A stretch of DNA of 64,000 nucleotides from Silicimonas sp. (GTDB lineage Bacteria; Pseudomonadota; Alphaproteobacteria; Rhodobacterales; Rhodobacteraceae): contig JABDJO010000094.1 of the NCBI GenBank assembly GCA_013002465.1, positions 1 through 64,000 on the forward strand. The letters are read 5' to 3'. This document shows positions 10,128-18,064 of the stretch, one piece after another. The position numbers and the translations under genes are program-made. How positions within the stretch are numbered: position 1 is the stretch's first letter; each line of letters starts with the position of its first letter. The notes beneath the pieces are model-generated. The model did not search any database, was not told the origin of the DNA, and saw only the letters and a program-made list of their open reading frames with translations.

Positions 10128-11516
10128 ATGAAGTATATCTCGACCCGGGGGCAGGCCCCGGCACTTTCATTCGAAGACACCATGCTGACCGGGCTGGCCG
10201 GGGATGGCGGGCTTTATGTGCCCGAAGAGATCCCGATGCTGGATGTCGAAGCCATTCGAGCCATGCAGGGGCAGAAATACGAAGATGTGGCCTTCACAGT
10301 CATGGCGCCATTTGTCGGGGACACGTTCATTGAAGCCGAATTTCGGGCATTGATCACGAAGGCCTATCACGGGTTCGATCATGTGGCGCGCGCACCGTTG
10401 AAAGAGTTGGACAGCGATCTTTGGCTGTTGGAGCTGTTCCACGGGCCGACACTGGCGTTCAAGGATTTCGCCATGCAACTGATCGGCCAGATGTTTCAGC
10501 ATGTGCTGGCACGACGCGGCCAGCGGATCACCATTGTAGGGGCGACAAGCGGGGACACCGGGTCAGCGGCCATCGAGGCTTTCAAGGGGCTGGACAACGT
10601 GGATGTGTGTATCCTTTACCCCCACGGGCGTGTCAGCGAAGTGCAGCGGCGGCAGATGACGACGCCGGATGAGGCGAATGTGCATGCGATTGCCGTTGAT
10701 GGCACGTTTGATGATTGTCAGCGCCATCTGAAGGACATGTTCGCCGATCACGGGTTTCGCGACGACGTGCGGCTGGCGGCAGTGAACTCGATCAACTGGG
10801 CGCGCGTGATGGCGCAAGTGGTGTATTTCTTCACCTCGGCCGTGGCATTGGGTGCGCCTGATCGGCGAGTGAGTTTCGTGGTGCCGACAGGGAACTTCGG
10901 GGACATTTTTGCGGGTTTTATCGCGCGCGAAATGGGATTGCCGATTGACCGTCTAGTGATTGCGACGAACCAAAATGATATTTTGCACCGCTGCATGCAG
11001 ACTTCGCGTTATTCCAAACAGGGCGTGCAACCTTCGATCTCGCCGTCGATGGACATCGAGGTGTCGTCGAACTTTGAGCGGGCGTTGTTCTGGGCCCATG
11101 GCCGGGATGGGCAGGTGGTTGCCGGGCTGATGGACGATTTGATGACGCAAGGCGCTTTTTCGGTGTCCGGCAACGCCATGGGCGCGCTGGCGGACGTTTA
11201 TGACAGTGGTATGGCTGATGAGGCCACCACAAGTGCCGAAATTGGTCGGACCCTGGCCATGACCACCGAGTTGGTTTGCCCCCATACAGCCGTCGGCGTT
11301 CATGTGGCCCGCGGACGGACCGGGTCTGATCCGAAGATTGTGCTTGCCACGGCCCATCCCGCCAAGTTCCCCGATGCGGTTGAGGCTGCAACGGGGATCC
11401 GCCCGCCTCTTCCCAAGCGGATGGCGGACCTCTATGACCGTTCAGAGCGGGTAACCCGGGTTGAAAACGATCTGGCCGCGATACAGACATTGATCCGGGA
11501 GAAACGTGCAGAGTGA
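10128..11516 (+). CDS. thrC: Threonine synthase
   Basis: PLP enzyme, 462 residues, converting O-phosphohomoserine to threonine. The N-terminus MKYISTRGQAP and the LSFEDTMLTGLAGDGGLYVP stretch are characteristic of the long (plant/proteobacterial) ThrC class. The PLP lysine is Lys112 in HGPTLAFKDFAMQL, and the phosphate loop GATSGDTGSAA follows. Its stop overlaps the GTG start of the next gene. Its place between SURF1 and an M16 peptidase recurs in rhodobacteria. Confidence 0.95.
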   Translation: MKYISTRGQAPALSFEDTMLTGLAGDGGLYVPEEIPMLDVEAIRAMQGQKYEDVAFTVMAPFVGDTFIEAEFRALITKAYHGFDHVARAPLKELDSDLWLLELFHGPTLAFKDFAMQLIGQMFQHVLARRGQRITIVGATSGDTGSAAIEAFKGLDNVDVCILYPHGRVSEVQRRQMTTPDEANVHAIAVDGTFDDCQRHLKDMFADHGFRDDVRLAAVNSINWARVMAQVVYFFTSAVALGAPDRRVSFVVPTGNFGDIFAGFIAREMGLPIDRLVIATNQNDILHRCMQTSRYSKQGVQPSISPSMDIEVSSNFERALFWAHGRDGQVVAGLMDDLMTQGAFSVSGNAMGALADVYDSGMADEATTSAEIGRTLAMTTELVCPHTAVGVHVARGRTGSDPKIVLATAHPAKFPDAVEAATGIRPPLPKRMADLYDRSERVTRVENDLAAIQTLIREKRAE

Positions 11517-12775
11517 CGGTTCAGCTTCATCGCCTGTCGAACGGCGTTCGTGTCGTGACGGAACACATGCCGGGATTGCAGTCGGCGTCGATCGGGGTTT
11601 GGGTTGCCGCGGGCGGTCGCCACGAGCGAGCCGAGCAGAACGGTATCGCCCATTTCCTGGAACACATGGCGTTCAAGGGCACCAAGACGCGCACCGCCTT
11701 GGAAATTGCCGAAGCCATCGAGGACGTGGGCGGGTTCATCAACGCCTATACCTCGCGCGAGATGACATCGTATTACGCACGGGTTCTGGCCGAAGACACG
11801 GGCCTTGCGCTCGACGTTTTGTCGGACATCGTGCTGAACCCCGTTTTCGATCCCCACGAAATCGAGGTCGAGCGCCATGTGATCCTGCAAGAGATCGGGC
11901 AGGCTCTGGATACGCCCGACGACATCATCTTTGACTGGTTGCAGGAAACGGCCTTTCCCGACCAGCCCTTGGGGCGTCCGATTCTTGGTCCCTCGACCAT
12001 GGTCGAAAAATTCAATGCCAACGATCTCTCTGCTTTTGTGAACGAACGCTATGCGCCGGGAAACCTGATTGTGGCGGCGGCCGGTGGAGTGGATCACGAC
12101 CACATCGTTCGGATGGCCGAAGAAAGGTTCGGGCATCTTGCCCCGGTCGTGCAGGTCGAGACCGAGCCCGGGCGTTTCGCAGGTGGCGAGTGCCGCGTCG
12201 AGAAAGGGTTAGAACAGGCGCATGTGGCCCTGGCCTTTGCCAGCCCTGCCTACCGCGACGACAGTGTTTATACCGCGCAGATTTTCGCAATGACCATGGG
12301 GGGTGGCATGTCCTCCCGTCTGTTCCAGGAGGCTCGCGAAAAGCGGGGGTTGTGTTACACGATCTTTGCGCAGACCGGCGCCTATTCGGACAGTGGGCTG
12401 ATGACGATCTATGCAGGAACCAGCGGTGAAGAGGTTGGTGATCTATTGGGGTTGACCGTAGATGAAATGCGGCGGGCGTCGGATGACATGTCGCAAGACG
12501 AACTTGCGCGGGCACGGGCGCAACTGAAGGCTGGCATGTTGATGGGACTGGAAAGCCCCGCGAACCGGGCCGAACGGTTGGCGCGTCTTCTGGCGATCTG
12601 GGACCGCGTGCCGGGGATCGAGGAAACGGTTGAAAAGATCGAGGCCGTCACCATCGAAGCCGTGCGCGCGATGGCTGGGCAGATGGCCGCCAGCGGTGCA
12701 GCTGCACTGGCCCTTTATGGCCCCGTATCCTCGGCCCCCTCGGTCGAGGATGTCACGGGACGACTGGCGGCCTGA
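11513..12775 (+). CDS. M16 family zinc peptidase (mitochondrial processing peptidase-like)
   Basis: Pitrilysin-family metallopeptidase, 420 residues, related to the beta subunit of mitochondrial processing peptidase and to rickettsial and rhodobacterial processing proteases. The inverted zinc motif HFLEH has His47, Glu50 and His51, with the downstream Glu in the usual EDVGGFINAYT region. A glycine-rich loop (MTMGGGMSSRLFQEAREKRG) marks the second domain. The start is GTG 11513, overlapping the thrC stop (GTGA). The next gene overlaps its stop (TGATG). Substrate unknown. Confidence 0.9.
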   Translation: MTVQLHRLSNGVRVVTEHMPGLQSASIGVWVAAGGRHERAEQNGIAHFLEHMAFKGTKTRTALEIAEAIEDVGGFINAYTSREMTSYYARVLAEDTGLALDVLSDIVLNPVFDPHEIEVERHVILQEIGQALDTPDDIIFDWLQETAFPDQPLGRPILGPSTMVEKFNANDLSAFVNERYAPGNLIVAAAGGVDHDHIVRMAEERFGHLAPVVQVETEPGRFAGGECRVEKGLEQAHVALAFASPAYRDDSVYTAQIFAMTMGGGMSSRLFQEAREKRGLCYTIFAQTGAYSDSGLMTIYAGTSGEEVGDLLGLTVDEMRRASDDMSQDELARARAQLKAGMLMGLESPANRAERLARLLAIWDRVPGIEETVEKIEAVTIEAVRAMAGQMAASGAAALALYGPVSSAPSVEDVTGRLAA

Positions 12776-13356
12776 TGCTAAGGTTTCGCGGTCGGGTCCG
12801 GATCGACACCGAAAGCATGGTGCTTCGCCCGCCGGTGCATTCCGATTTCCGGTCGTGGTCGGCTTTGCGACGCCAAAGTGCCCAATTCCTGCAGCCCTGG
12901 GAACCTTCCTGGTCATCAGATCATCTGACGCGGAAGGGATTCGTTAACCGGGTCTATTGGGCCAACCGGTCGATTGCACAAGGCACGGCGGTGCCCCTTT
13001 TTCTGGTCCGGCGCGAGGACACGCAAATTCTGGGCGCCATCACCATCGACAATATCAGGCGTGGTCCGTCGCAGGCCGCAACCATCGGTTATTGGATCGG
13101 AGAACCCTACGCCCGCAAAGGATATATGCGCGAGGCGCTGTCTGCGGCGGTGCATTATGCTTTCGACGTTCTCGATCTCAGCCGTTTGGAAAGTGCCTGC
13201 CTGCCCGAGAACGAGGCCTCGAAGGGGCTTTTGGAACAGTGTGGCTACAAATACGAAGGCGTGGCGCAAAGTTACCTGCAGATCAACGGACGGTGGCGGA
13301 ACCATGTGCTGTACGCCAACCTGCGCCGGGATAGGCGAGGGCGCGTGGAAAGCTAG
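12775..13356 (+). CDS. GNAT family N-acetyltransferase, RimJ-like
   Basis: A 193-residue acetyltransferase of the RimJ/RimL type, which transfers acetyl from acetyl-CoA to protein N-termini or small amines. The acetyl-CoA region reads IGYWIGEPYARKGYMREAL, followed by the RLESACLPENEASKGLLEQCGYKYEG signature of this subgroup. The ATG is fused to the M16 peptidase stop (TGATG), so the two are coupled. Ribosomal protein S5/S18 acetylation is possible, but the true substrate cannot be read from sequence. Confidence 0.88.
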   Translation: MLRFRGRVRIDTESMVLRPPVHSDFRSWSALRRQSAQFLQPWEPSWSSDHLTRKGFVNRVYWANRSIAQGTAVPLFLVRREDTQILGAITIDNIRRGPSQAATIGYWIGEPYARKGYMREALSAAVHYAFDVLDLSRLESACLPENEASKGLLEQCGYKYEGVAQSYLQINGRWRNHVLYANLRRDRRGRVES

Positions 13357-13370
13357 ACGCTCCGCTCAAC

Positions 13371-14075
13371 TCAGGTGCCGGGTTCCCGGTCGCCGCCCTT
13401 CGCGCGTTGAATTTTGAAAAACTGGGTCAGCGATTTTCGGGCGTTGCGTTTGAAGGTGCCAATGGGTTCGTCCGAGTCCATGCGGTCAACGCGGAACATG
13501 CGGAAATCGTCGCGAAGGTCGCACCAAGCGACAAGGGTCCAGACCTTGCCCCAGAAAAACAGACCCAAGGGGCAGACGGTTCGGTCCGAGATTTGGCCGG
13601 TTTCTGTGGTATAGGAAATTTGCATGCGAGTGCGTTTTTCAATCGCGTCTTCCAGCCGGTCAAGTCGGGCACGGGTGGCGTCGTCAAGATCGCTCATCTG
13701 GAGAGCATGGACCTGAACGCGCTCGGCGCTGTTACGTTCATGTTCGGGCAGAACGGCATTGATCTTGACCAGGGCTTCCTCGGCGGCTTCTGCCATCGAA
13801 GCTCCACCCCAGGCGCGGATCAGGCGGGCTCCGGCCACAAGGGCCACGATTTCTTCGCGAGTGAACATGAGGGGCGGCAGATCAAAGCCCGTGCGCATCA
13901 CATAGCCGACGCCAGCTTCGCCTTCGACAGGCACGCCCGAGCCGATGAGATCGGCGATGTCGCGGTAGATCGTGCGATCCGAGACTTCTAGCCGTTCGGC
14001 CAGTTTGCGGGCTGTGACAAGCCGACCGCCCCTAAGATGCTGAACGATCTGGAAAAGACGGTCGGCGCGGCGCAT
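13371..14075 (-). CDS. WYL-domain transcriptional regulator, YafY type
   Basis: A 234-residue regulator with a DeoR-like winged helix at the N-terminus (MRRADRLFQIVQHLRG, recognition helix VSDRTIYRDIADL) and a WYL domain from about 138 to 220, including CPLGLFFWGKVWTLVAWCDL and DFRMFRVDRM. WYL domains bind ligands or nucleic acid and tune DNA binding. It is the second gene of a two-gene unit with a VOC protein, three bases downstream. A perfect 22-bp dyad (14509-14530) upstream of the pair is the likely operator. Confidence 0.9.
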   Translation of the reverse strand: MRRADRLFQIVQHLRGGRLVTARKLAERLEVSDRTIYRDIADLIGSGVPVEGEAGVGYVMRTGFDLPPLMFTREEIVALVAGARLIRAWGGASMAEAAEEALVKINAVLPEHERNSAERVQVHALQMSDLDDATRARLDRLEDAIEKRTRMQISYTTETGQISDRTVCPLGLFFWGKVWTLVAWCDLRDDFRMFRVDRMDSDEPIGTFKRNARKSLTQFFKIQRAKGGDREPGT

Positions 14076-14078
14076 GGC

Positions 14079-14462
14079 TCAGCTCTTGTTGGCTTCGAAC
14101 AATCCGATGGAGTTGCCGTCGGGGTCTTCGCCATATTGAAAGCGGCCCGGCGGGATGGCAATTGGATCGGATTTGACCGTACCGCCCGCAGAGGCGAACC
14201 TTGCTGCCGTAGCTTCAAGCGTGTCAGGCACTGCTAGGTGGATCGTCGGCCCGGTGCCGGGAGCCGCCGGATCGCCGGGGTACAGGTGGCCTGCGATCCC
14301 GTTTTCCGAATCGCCCGTGGGGATGAAAGATATCGGGTTCGGACCGCTTTCGTCCCGGTTCAGGGCATAGTCGAAGACCTTGGAATAAAAGGCCATGCCC
14401 CGATCCAGATCGCGCACGGGAATTTCCGTCCAGACGACAGCATTGGCAGGAGAGAAGCTCAT
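14079..14462 (-). CDS. VOC family (glyoxalase/bleomycin-resistance fold) protein
   Basis: A 127-residue VOC protein with the paired beta-alpha-beta-beta-beta fold: WTEIPVRDLDRGMAFYSKVF opens the first half and GPTIHLAVPDTLEATAARFA the second, ending in EDPDGNSIGLFEANKS. Members bind metal and act as lyases, dioxygenases or drug-binding proteins; the substrate here is unknown. The ATG at 14462 is preferred over one six codons upstream because AAGGAA sits nine bases before it. Co-transcribed with the downstream WYL regulator, so it may be that regulator's target. Confidence 0.85.
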   Translation of the reverse strand: MSFSPANAVVWTEIPVRDLDRGMAFYSKVFDYALNRDESGPNPISFIPTGDSENGIAGHLYPGDPAAPGTGPTIHLAVPDTLEATAARFASAGGTVKSDPIAIPPGRFQYGEDPDGNSIGLFEANKS

Positions 14463-14508
14463 TTTTTGTGTTCCTTTCATGGTTGATGAGCCTCTTATCG
14501 CATAAGTC

Positions 14509-14530
14509 TCCTGACAGCATTGTGTCAGGA
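14509..14530 (-). promoter_or_regulatory. Probable operator of the VOC-WYL operon
   Basis: Perfect 8-bp inverted repeat TCCTGACA-N6-TGTCAGGA, 47 bases upstream of the VOC start. Read on the minus strand, CTGACA within the far arm resembles a -35 box, with a poor -10 (TATGCG) 18 bases on, so a bound repressor would block the promoter. The adjacent WYL regulator is the obvious binder. A terminator for the upstream methyltransferase is less likely, as no T-run follows. Confidence 0.6.
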
Positions 14531-14564
14531 TATTACAGAGCCGTATTGCGCCCGGCTGCGACGT

Positions 14565-15371
14565 TTAAAAGGGCTTCTGGCCGCTGATGATATATGCGGC
14601 TGTGGGAAACTCGGCGGTGCCTTCGTCGGTGGTAAATTCTGAAAGCTCGGAATCGACATCGGTCAGAACAGACTCGATCTCGGCTTCGTCCAGCGTAATC
14701 CCGAACATCGGAAGCCAGCCGCGGAGCTCGGCCTCGACCATTACGCGGGGGCTTGGGAAAGTCGCGGTTTCGGTCTTTGAGACAGAGGTCACTGCCTCAA
14801 ACCCTGCCTCTCGAAACAACGATTCCGCCTCGGATTGGCTGGAAAAGGAGAATGGCACCCTCACGGCGTCGCCCGCAGCCGGGCTTACTAGACGATCAAG
14901 CAGAGTGGCGACGCGTTTATATGCCGGGTTGTCTTCAAGCGGACCCCAGGCGGCGAATGCGAACCGACCGCGGGGTTTCAGGACTCGGGCGGTCTCCCTT
15001 GCGGCTTCTTCGCGGTCAGCAAAGAACATGATGCCGAACTGCGAAATCGCATGATCAAAACTGGCGTTGTCAAATGGCAGATCCTCGGCAGAACCCACTA
15101 TCCAGACAATTTCTGCGTTCATTTCGCTGGCCGCCGAAATCATGCCGGGCGCGGCGTCAAGCCCGACAACACGTCCCGAAGGCCCGGTCAATCTATGGGC
15201 GTGGCGCGCCAGAACCCCGGATCCGCACGCAATATCCAAGACGTGGTCCTCTGGCCTGATGTCGATAGCTTCGATAATGTGGGTGGTCCAGGGGGCAAAG
15301 AGTGCGGGCACAAACAGCGCTTCATAGCCGCGCCCTGCAGCGCGTTCTTCGTCGTTTGCCGCAGTTGTCAT
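14565..15371 (-). CDS. SAM-dependent methyltransferase, class I
   Basis: A 268-residue Rossmann-fold methyltransferase. Motif I is VLDIACGSGVLARHA, then VVGLDAAPGMISAA (motif II) and the AEDLPFDNASFDHAISQFGIMFF segment typical of the Methyltransf_11/UbiE-like group. The ATG at 15371 has a strong GGAGGAG Shine-Dalgarno seven bases upstream and is preferred over an upstream ATG at 15386. Substrate cannot be inferred: neighbours are a VOC protein downstream and DUF1285 upstream, both unrelated. Confidence 0.87.
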   Translation of the reverse strand: MTTAANDEERAAGRGYEALFVPALFAPWTTHIIEAIDIRPEDHVLDIACGSGVLARHAHRLTGPSGRVVGLDAAPGMISAASEMNAEIVWIVGSAEDLPFDNASFDHAISQFGIMFFADREEAARETARVLKPRGRFAFAAWGPLEDNPAYKRVATLLDRLVSPAAGDAVRVPFSFSSQSEAESLFREAGFEAVTSVSKTETATFPSPRVMVEAELRGWLPMFGITLDEAEIESVLTDVDSELSEFTTDEGTAEFPTAAYIISGQKPF

Positions 15372-15417
15372 GTCAATCTCCTCCAAGATTCAGCATCGCG
15401 TAATGGGTCGGGATTAG

Positions 15418-16023
15418 TCATGTCTTGGTAAGTTCGTCGGATGGGATGATCGGAAAGAACTGGCCGTAGGACCAGAGACCGAACCAGCTTGTCTCTTCGT
15501 GGTCTGCGTGGGCGCCGATGTCGACCAGGCGATAGAAACTTTTGCGGTCGATCAGTGCCTCAAGTTCGGCGCGGATCAGGACATAGGGCGAAGGTTCGCC
15601 GGTTTCGGGGTCGCGCACCACGCGGATCGGGTTTTCGGGGCCTGCGACAGCGGTGTCGCCCAGGTTGGTTTCAAAGGTAAGGTTTTGGTCTTTGCCTTGC
15701 CCCTCGGCAGTGAAATCGACCGCAACAAAAGGCGCATCGTCAACCGTGATTCCCACCTTTTCGACGGGCGTGACCAGCACGTAGCGGTCGCCGTCCCTGC
15801 GCAAGATGGTGGAAAACAGGCGTACCAACTCGGGCCGACCAATGGGTGTGCCCAGATAAAACCAGGTGCCATCCCGCGCGATCCGCATGTCCAGATCGCC
15901 ACAATCGGGGGGATTCCACAGGTGAACCGGCGGTAATCCGCGCTTGGACGCAGTTCTTGCGGCGGCGGCGATGCCTTCTGCGGACGGTTTCACGTTGTTT
16001 TGATTATCATCTTGTTTTGCCAT
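15418..16023 (-). CDS. DUF1285 family protein
   Basis: A 201-residue cytoplasmic protein matching DUF1285: RGLPPVHLWNPPDCGDLDMR near the N-terminus, then RDGTWFYLGTPIGRPELVRLFS and a C-terminal GLWSYGQFFPII. The family is widespread in Proteobacteria, and structures of members show a two-domain beta-rich fold without a known activity. It is divergent from the MoxR gene with 60 bases between starts, a frequent pairing in this group. Confidence 0.88.
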   Translation of the reverse strand: MAKQDDNQNNVKPSAEGIAAAARTASKRGLPPVHLWNPPDCGDLDMRIARDGTWFYLGTPIGRPELVRLFSTILRRDGDRYVLVTPVEKVGITVDDAPFVAVDFTAEGQGKDQNLTFETNLGDTAVAGPENPIRVVRDPETGEPSPYVLIRAELEALIDRKSFYRLVDIGAHADHEETSWFGLWSYGQFFPIIPSDELTKT

Positions 16024-16083
16024 TTGTGCCCGGCGGAATAGTTCGGTCTACTAGGCATCATAATCTGAACTGGAGCGATTGCC

Positions 16084-17091
16084 ATGTCCGACACACCCGA
16101 ACTTGTCGCCGAGATCGAAGGGCTGGGGGCCAAGCTTGCCGATGCCAAGGCCAGCATCACCAAACGATTCATCGGCCAGGAGCAAGTCGTTGACCTGGTC
16201 TTGTCGGCGATTCTTTGTGGTGGACACGGGCTTTTGGTTGGTTTGCCTGGGCTTGGGAAGACGCGGCTGGTTGACACGCTGTCGACTGTTCTTGGCCTTG
16301 ATGGCAAACGCGTACAGTTCACGCCCGATTTGATGCCTGCGGATATTTTGGGGTCCGAGGTTCTGGAAACCGGCGCTGATGGCAGCCGGGCTTTCAAGTT
16401 CATCGAGGGCCCGATCTTTTGCCAGCTATTGATGGCGGATGAAATCAACCGGGCCAGTCCCAGGACCCAATCGGCCCTGTTACAGGCGATGCAGGAAAAA
16501 TCGGTGACCGTGGCGGGCGCGCCGCATGATCTGCCGGTGCCCTTCCACGTATTGGCGACCCAGAACCCGATCGAACAGGAAGGCACCTATCCTTTGCCCG
16601 AGGCTCAACTTGACAGGTTCCTGGTGCAAATCGACGTGCCATATCCCGATCGCAACACCGAGCGCGACATTCTTCTGGCGACCACGGGTGTGGAAGAAGC
16701 CCAGTCAAGCCGGGTCTTTTTGCCCGAAGAACTGATTGCAGCTCAGCACGTTGTACGGCGCATGCCCGTGGGCGAAGGCGTGATGGAACTGATCCTTGAT
16801 CTGGTGCGCGCCTGTCGGCCCGAAGAAACCGGTGCCCTTGATGTCGTGCGCGAGCATGTGGGCTGGGGCCCCGGACCCCGCGCCGCTCAGGCTTTGATGT
16901 TGACCGTGCGTGCGCGGGCCTTGCTGGAAGGGCGCCTTGCCCCGTCGGTCGAGGACGTTTCTGCGTTGGCCACGCCCGTTTTGACCCATCGCATGGCGTT
17001 GAGCTTTGCGGCGCGGGCGCAGGGGCTGGAATTGCCCGATGTCATAGGAGAGGTCGTTCGCGATGTGACCCGGGTCGAGGCAGCCGCGTGA
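16084..17091 (+). CDS. MoxR family AAA+ ATPase
   Basis: A 335-residue AAA_3 ATPase. Walker A GLPGLGKT is at 53-60, Walker B ends in Asp119-Glu120 (MADEINRASPRTQSALLQAM), and sensor 1 ATQNPIEQEGTYPLPEAQLDRF follows. MoxR proteins act as chaperones for partners containing vWA domains, often at the membrane. It is first in an operon with DUF58, DUF4159 and a large vWA-like membrane protein, the alphaproteobacterial version of the MoxR/Bat arrangement, probably in envelope stress or assembly. Confidence 0.93.
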   Translation: MSDTPELVAEIEGLGAKLADAKASITKRFIGQEQVVDLVLSAILCGGHGLLVGLPGLGKTRLVDTLSTVLGLDGKRVQFTPDLMPADILGSEVLETGADGSRAFKFIEGPIFCQLLMADEINRASPRTQSALLQAMQEKSVTVAGAPHDLPVPFHVLATQNPIEQEGTYPLPEAQLDRFLVQIDVPYPDRNTERDILLATTGVEEAQSSRVFLPEELIAAQHVVRRMPVGEGVMELILDLVRACRPEETGALDVVREHVGWGPGPRAAQALMLTVRARALLEGRLAPSVEDVSALATPVLTHRMALSFAARAQGLELPDVIGEVVRDVTRVEAAA

Positions 17092-17993
17092 GCACTGATG
17101 CCAATCTATTGCCGGGTGATGCACCGGCGCGTCTGAGGCGCGATGCGGAAACGCTTGCGGGTCCGCTGCCGCCCTTGCTGGCGGCGGCCGAGCATCTGGC
17201 GTCAAGTGTCATGTCGGGCGAACATGGGCGGCGGCGCGCCGGGCAAGGCGACGAGTTCTGGCAATATCGCCCGAGCCATGCCGGCGACGAGGTTCGGATG
17301 ATCGACTGGCGCCGGTCGGCCAAAGCCGATGATGCGCTTTTCGTGCGCGAAAAAGAGTGGCAGGCGGCGCAATCGGTGATGATCTGGCTGGATATGGGCC
17401 AATCCATGCGGTTTGCGTCGGACAAGTCATTGCCGACCAAGGCGCATGATGCCCGGCGTCTGGCTTTGGCTTTGTCGGTGTTATTGATCCGGGGCGGAGA
17501 GCGGGTCGGATTGACCAATCTTGGAATGCCGCCAAGGGCCGGGCAGTTGCAGTTGATGCGGTTGACTTCGGCCATGGCAGAAGGCGACGATACCAGCGAT
17601 TACGCTGCACCGCGACTTGGCGGCGCACCGTCCCGGTCCCGGGCTGTGTTCTTGTCGGATTTTCTGGGTGACCTCGGGCCGGTCCGCGAAGCTTTGACGC
17701 GTGCGGCGGACCGGGGCATTGACGGCGTTTTGTTGCAGATCCTCGACCCCCAGGAAGAGGCCTTTCCCTTCGATGGCCGCACGATCTTCGAATCGGTCGG
17801 GGGTACTTTGCAGCACGAAACGCTGAAGGCTGGCGATTTGCGCGACCGCTATCTGGCGCGGCTTGCCGATCGAAAGGCCGAGTTGAGGTCTCTCGCCCGG
17901 ATCACCGGCTGGCAATATCATCTGCATCATACGGGGACTCCCGCGGCCGCCGCCCTGTTGTGGCTCTATTCGGCGCTGGAGCGGGTGCATTGA
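17088..17993 (+). CDS. DUF58 domain protein (vWA-like partner of MoxR)
   Basis: A 301-residue DUF58 protein. The hallmark YRPSHAGDEVRMIDWRRSAK places Gly66, Asp67 and Asp73-Trp74 in the family motif, followed by a vWA-like region beginning VMIWLDMGQSMRF, with DMGQS at the MIDAS-like position. Start GTG 17088 overlaps the MoxR stop (GTGA). Its stop is overlapped by a 23-codon ORF that leads into the DUF4159 gene. It is expected to be the partner of the MoxR ATPase. Confidence 0.9.
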   Translation: MSTDANLLPGDAPARLRRDAETLAGPLPPLLAAAEHLASSVMSGEHGRRRAGQGDEFWQYRPSHAGDEVRMIDWRRSAKADDALFVREKEWQAAQSVMIWLDMGQSMRFASDKSLPTKAHDARRLALALSVLLIRGGERVGLTNLGMPPRAGQLQLMRLTSAMAEGDDTSDYAAPRLGGAPSRSRAVFLSDFLGDLGPVREALTRAADRGIDGVLLQILDPQEEAFPFDGRTIFESVGGTLQHETLKAGDLRDRYLARLADRKAELRSLARITGWQYHLHHTGTPAAAALLWLYSALERVH

Positions 17994-18064
17994 TGATGGA
18001 TATGCAGCGAAACCAAGCGCTGACCGACCGTCTCGTCCCATCGGTGACTGAGGGGGCTGACTGA
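17993..18064 (+). CDS. Possible 23-residue translational-coupling ORF
   Basis: The 70-base gap between DUF58 and DUF4159 is bridged exactly by a 23-codon ORF (begins MMDMQRNQ, ends VTEGAD). Its ATG is fused to the DUF58 stop (TGATG at 17991-17995) and its TGA to the DUF4159 start (TGATG at 18062-18066). Fused stop-starts at both ends suggest it passes ribosomes along the operon. No domain is recognisable; it could be chance. Confidence 0.4.
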   Translation: MMDMQRNQALTDRLVPSVTEGAD

